NCBI GenBank assembly: GCA_007127615.1
Contig: SKZB01000383.1
Span: forward strand, 1 to 5,352
Direction: 5' to 3'
Source: Phycisphaerales bacterium
Lineage (GTDB): Bacteria > Planctomycetota > Phycisphaerae > Phycisphaerales > SM1A02
DNA: 5,352 nt
In this document: positions 5,225 through 5,352 of the stretch, in pieces
Layout of the letters: each line of letters begins with the position of its first letter
How positions within the stretch are numbered: the stretch's first letter is position 1
Position numbers and translations under genes: made by a program
The notes under the pieces: generated by a model
Seen by the model: only the letters and a program-made list of their open reading frames with translations
What the model was told of the DNA's origin: nothing
Database searches by the model: none

Positions 5225-5352
5225 TTATCGTTGCTCTTTGAGATGTCGCAATGCGGCCGCGAACTCGCCACTGCATCGACCACTGCGATCGCACAGTACG
5301 CGCACCTCCTCCAGCGAGAGAGCCGGGTAGTCCTGAAGCAGCGGATTGCCGA
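5225..5352 (-). CDS. C-terminal part of a DUF433-like (antitoxin-type) protein, continuing off the right edge
   Basis: The minus strand carries an open frame entering from the right edge and ending at TAA (5225-5227), giving the last 41 residues. They contain LLQDYPALSLEEVRVL, which resembles the C-terminal helix-turn-helix of DUF433 proteins (I/L-L-x-DYPxLTxEDVRAxL). These are small DNA-binding proteins often encoded with PIN-like toxins as type II toxin-antitoxin pairs. The last segment (about 23 residues, ending ALRHLKEQR) is not recognised. No toxin gene follows within the window: the DNA downstream on this strand is the transposase relic, so any partner would have to be upstream off the edge or is lost. 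The family call rests on one short motif. It may also be a fragment of a decayed gene. Confidence 0.42.
   Translation of the reverse strand, partial: GNPLLQDYPALSLEEVRVLCDRSGRCSGEFAAALRHLKEQR

Noticed and set aside
5001..5330. A 109-codon plus-strand open frame in the right-hand region
   Set aside because: It mixes out-of-frame transposase relic with antisense of the edge gene. Only the short AAGHAAGEI stretch is meaningful, and it is explained by the relic.

Overview
The window is about 5.35 kb of GC-rich chromosomal DNA of ordinary bacterial type. The best guess for the source is a member of the Planctomycetota (possibly Phycisphaerae). This rests on the general look of the S15 and PNPase proteins and on the charged N-terminal helical segment (RARELH...LTADERAYLERARELH) of a secreted hydrolase, a style common in planctomycete secreted enzymes. 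It is an inference from recalled family features, not a search.

Layout, left to right. Positions 1-760 (minus strand) hold the N-terminal 253 residues of a SerA-type D-3-phosphoglycerate dehydrogenase; its C-terminus lies off the left edge. A 169-bp divergent intergenic region (761-929) carries a good extended -10 promoter reading right into rpsO (930-1199, plus), which encodes a canonical 89-residue ribosomal protein S15. After a 218-bp spacer with two perfect 9-bp hairpins comes pnp (1418-3625, plus), a full-length 735-residue polynucleotide phosphorylase with both RNase PH modules, KH and S1 domains. A textbook terminator (11-bp stem, UUCG loop, seven T) closes the pair at 3661-3692. rpsO-pnp is a classic conserved gene pair linking translation and RNA decay. 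In enterobacteria the spacer hairpins are where RNase III and PNPase control pnp mRNA, and the spacer here offers comparable structures.

Convergent to pnp, positions 3753-4835 (minus) encode an exported alpha/beta hydrolase of the S9/dienelactone-hydrolase type. It has a signal peptide, an HGG oxyanion motif, a GGSGG nucleophile elbow and a C-terminal HHGF histidine. Its mRNA may be leaderless.

The right end (about 4836-5352) is different in character: about 390 bp without an intact gene, with palindromes, a CA-rich tract and a decayed piece of an IS3-family OrfA transposase gene (about 5084-5205). At the right edge is the C-terminal 41 residues of a minus-strand gene resembling DUF433 antitoxin-like proteins. 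This looks like an insertion-prone junction at the edge of the conserved block. I did not find a new multi-gene system here; the unusual material is small-scale (spacer hairpins, a 24-codon duplication, the transposase relic).
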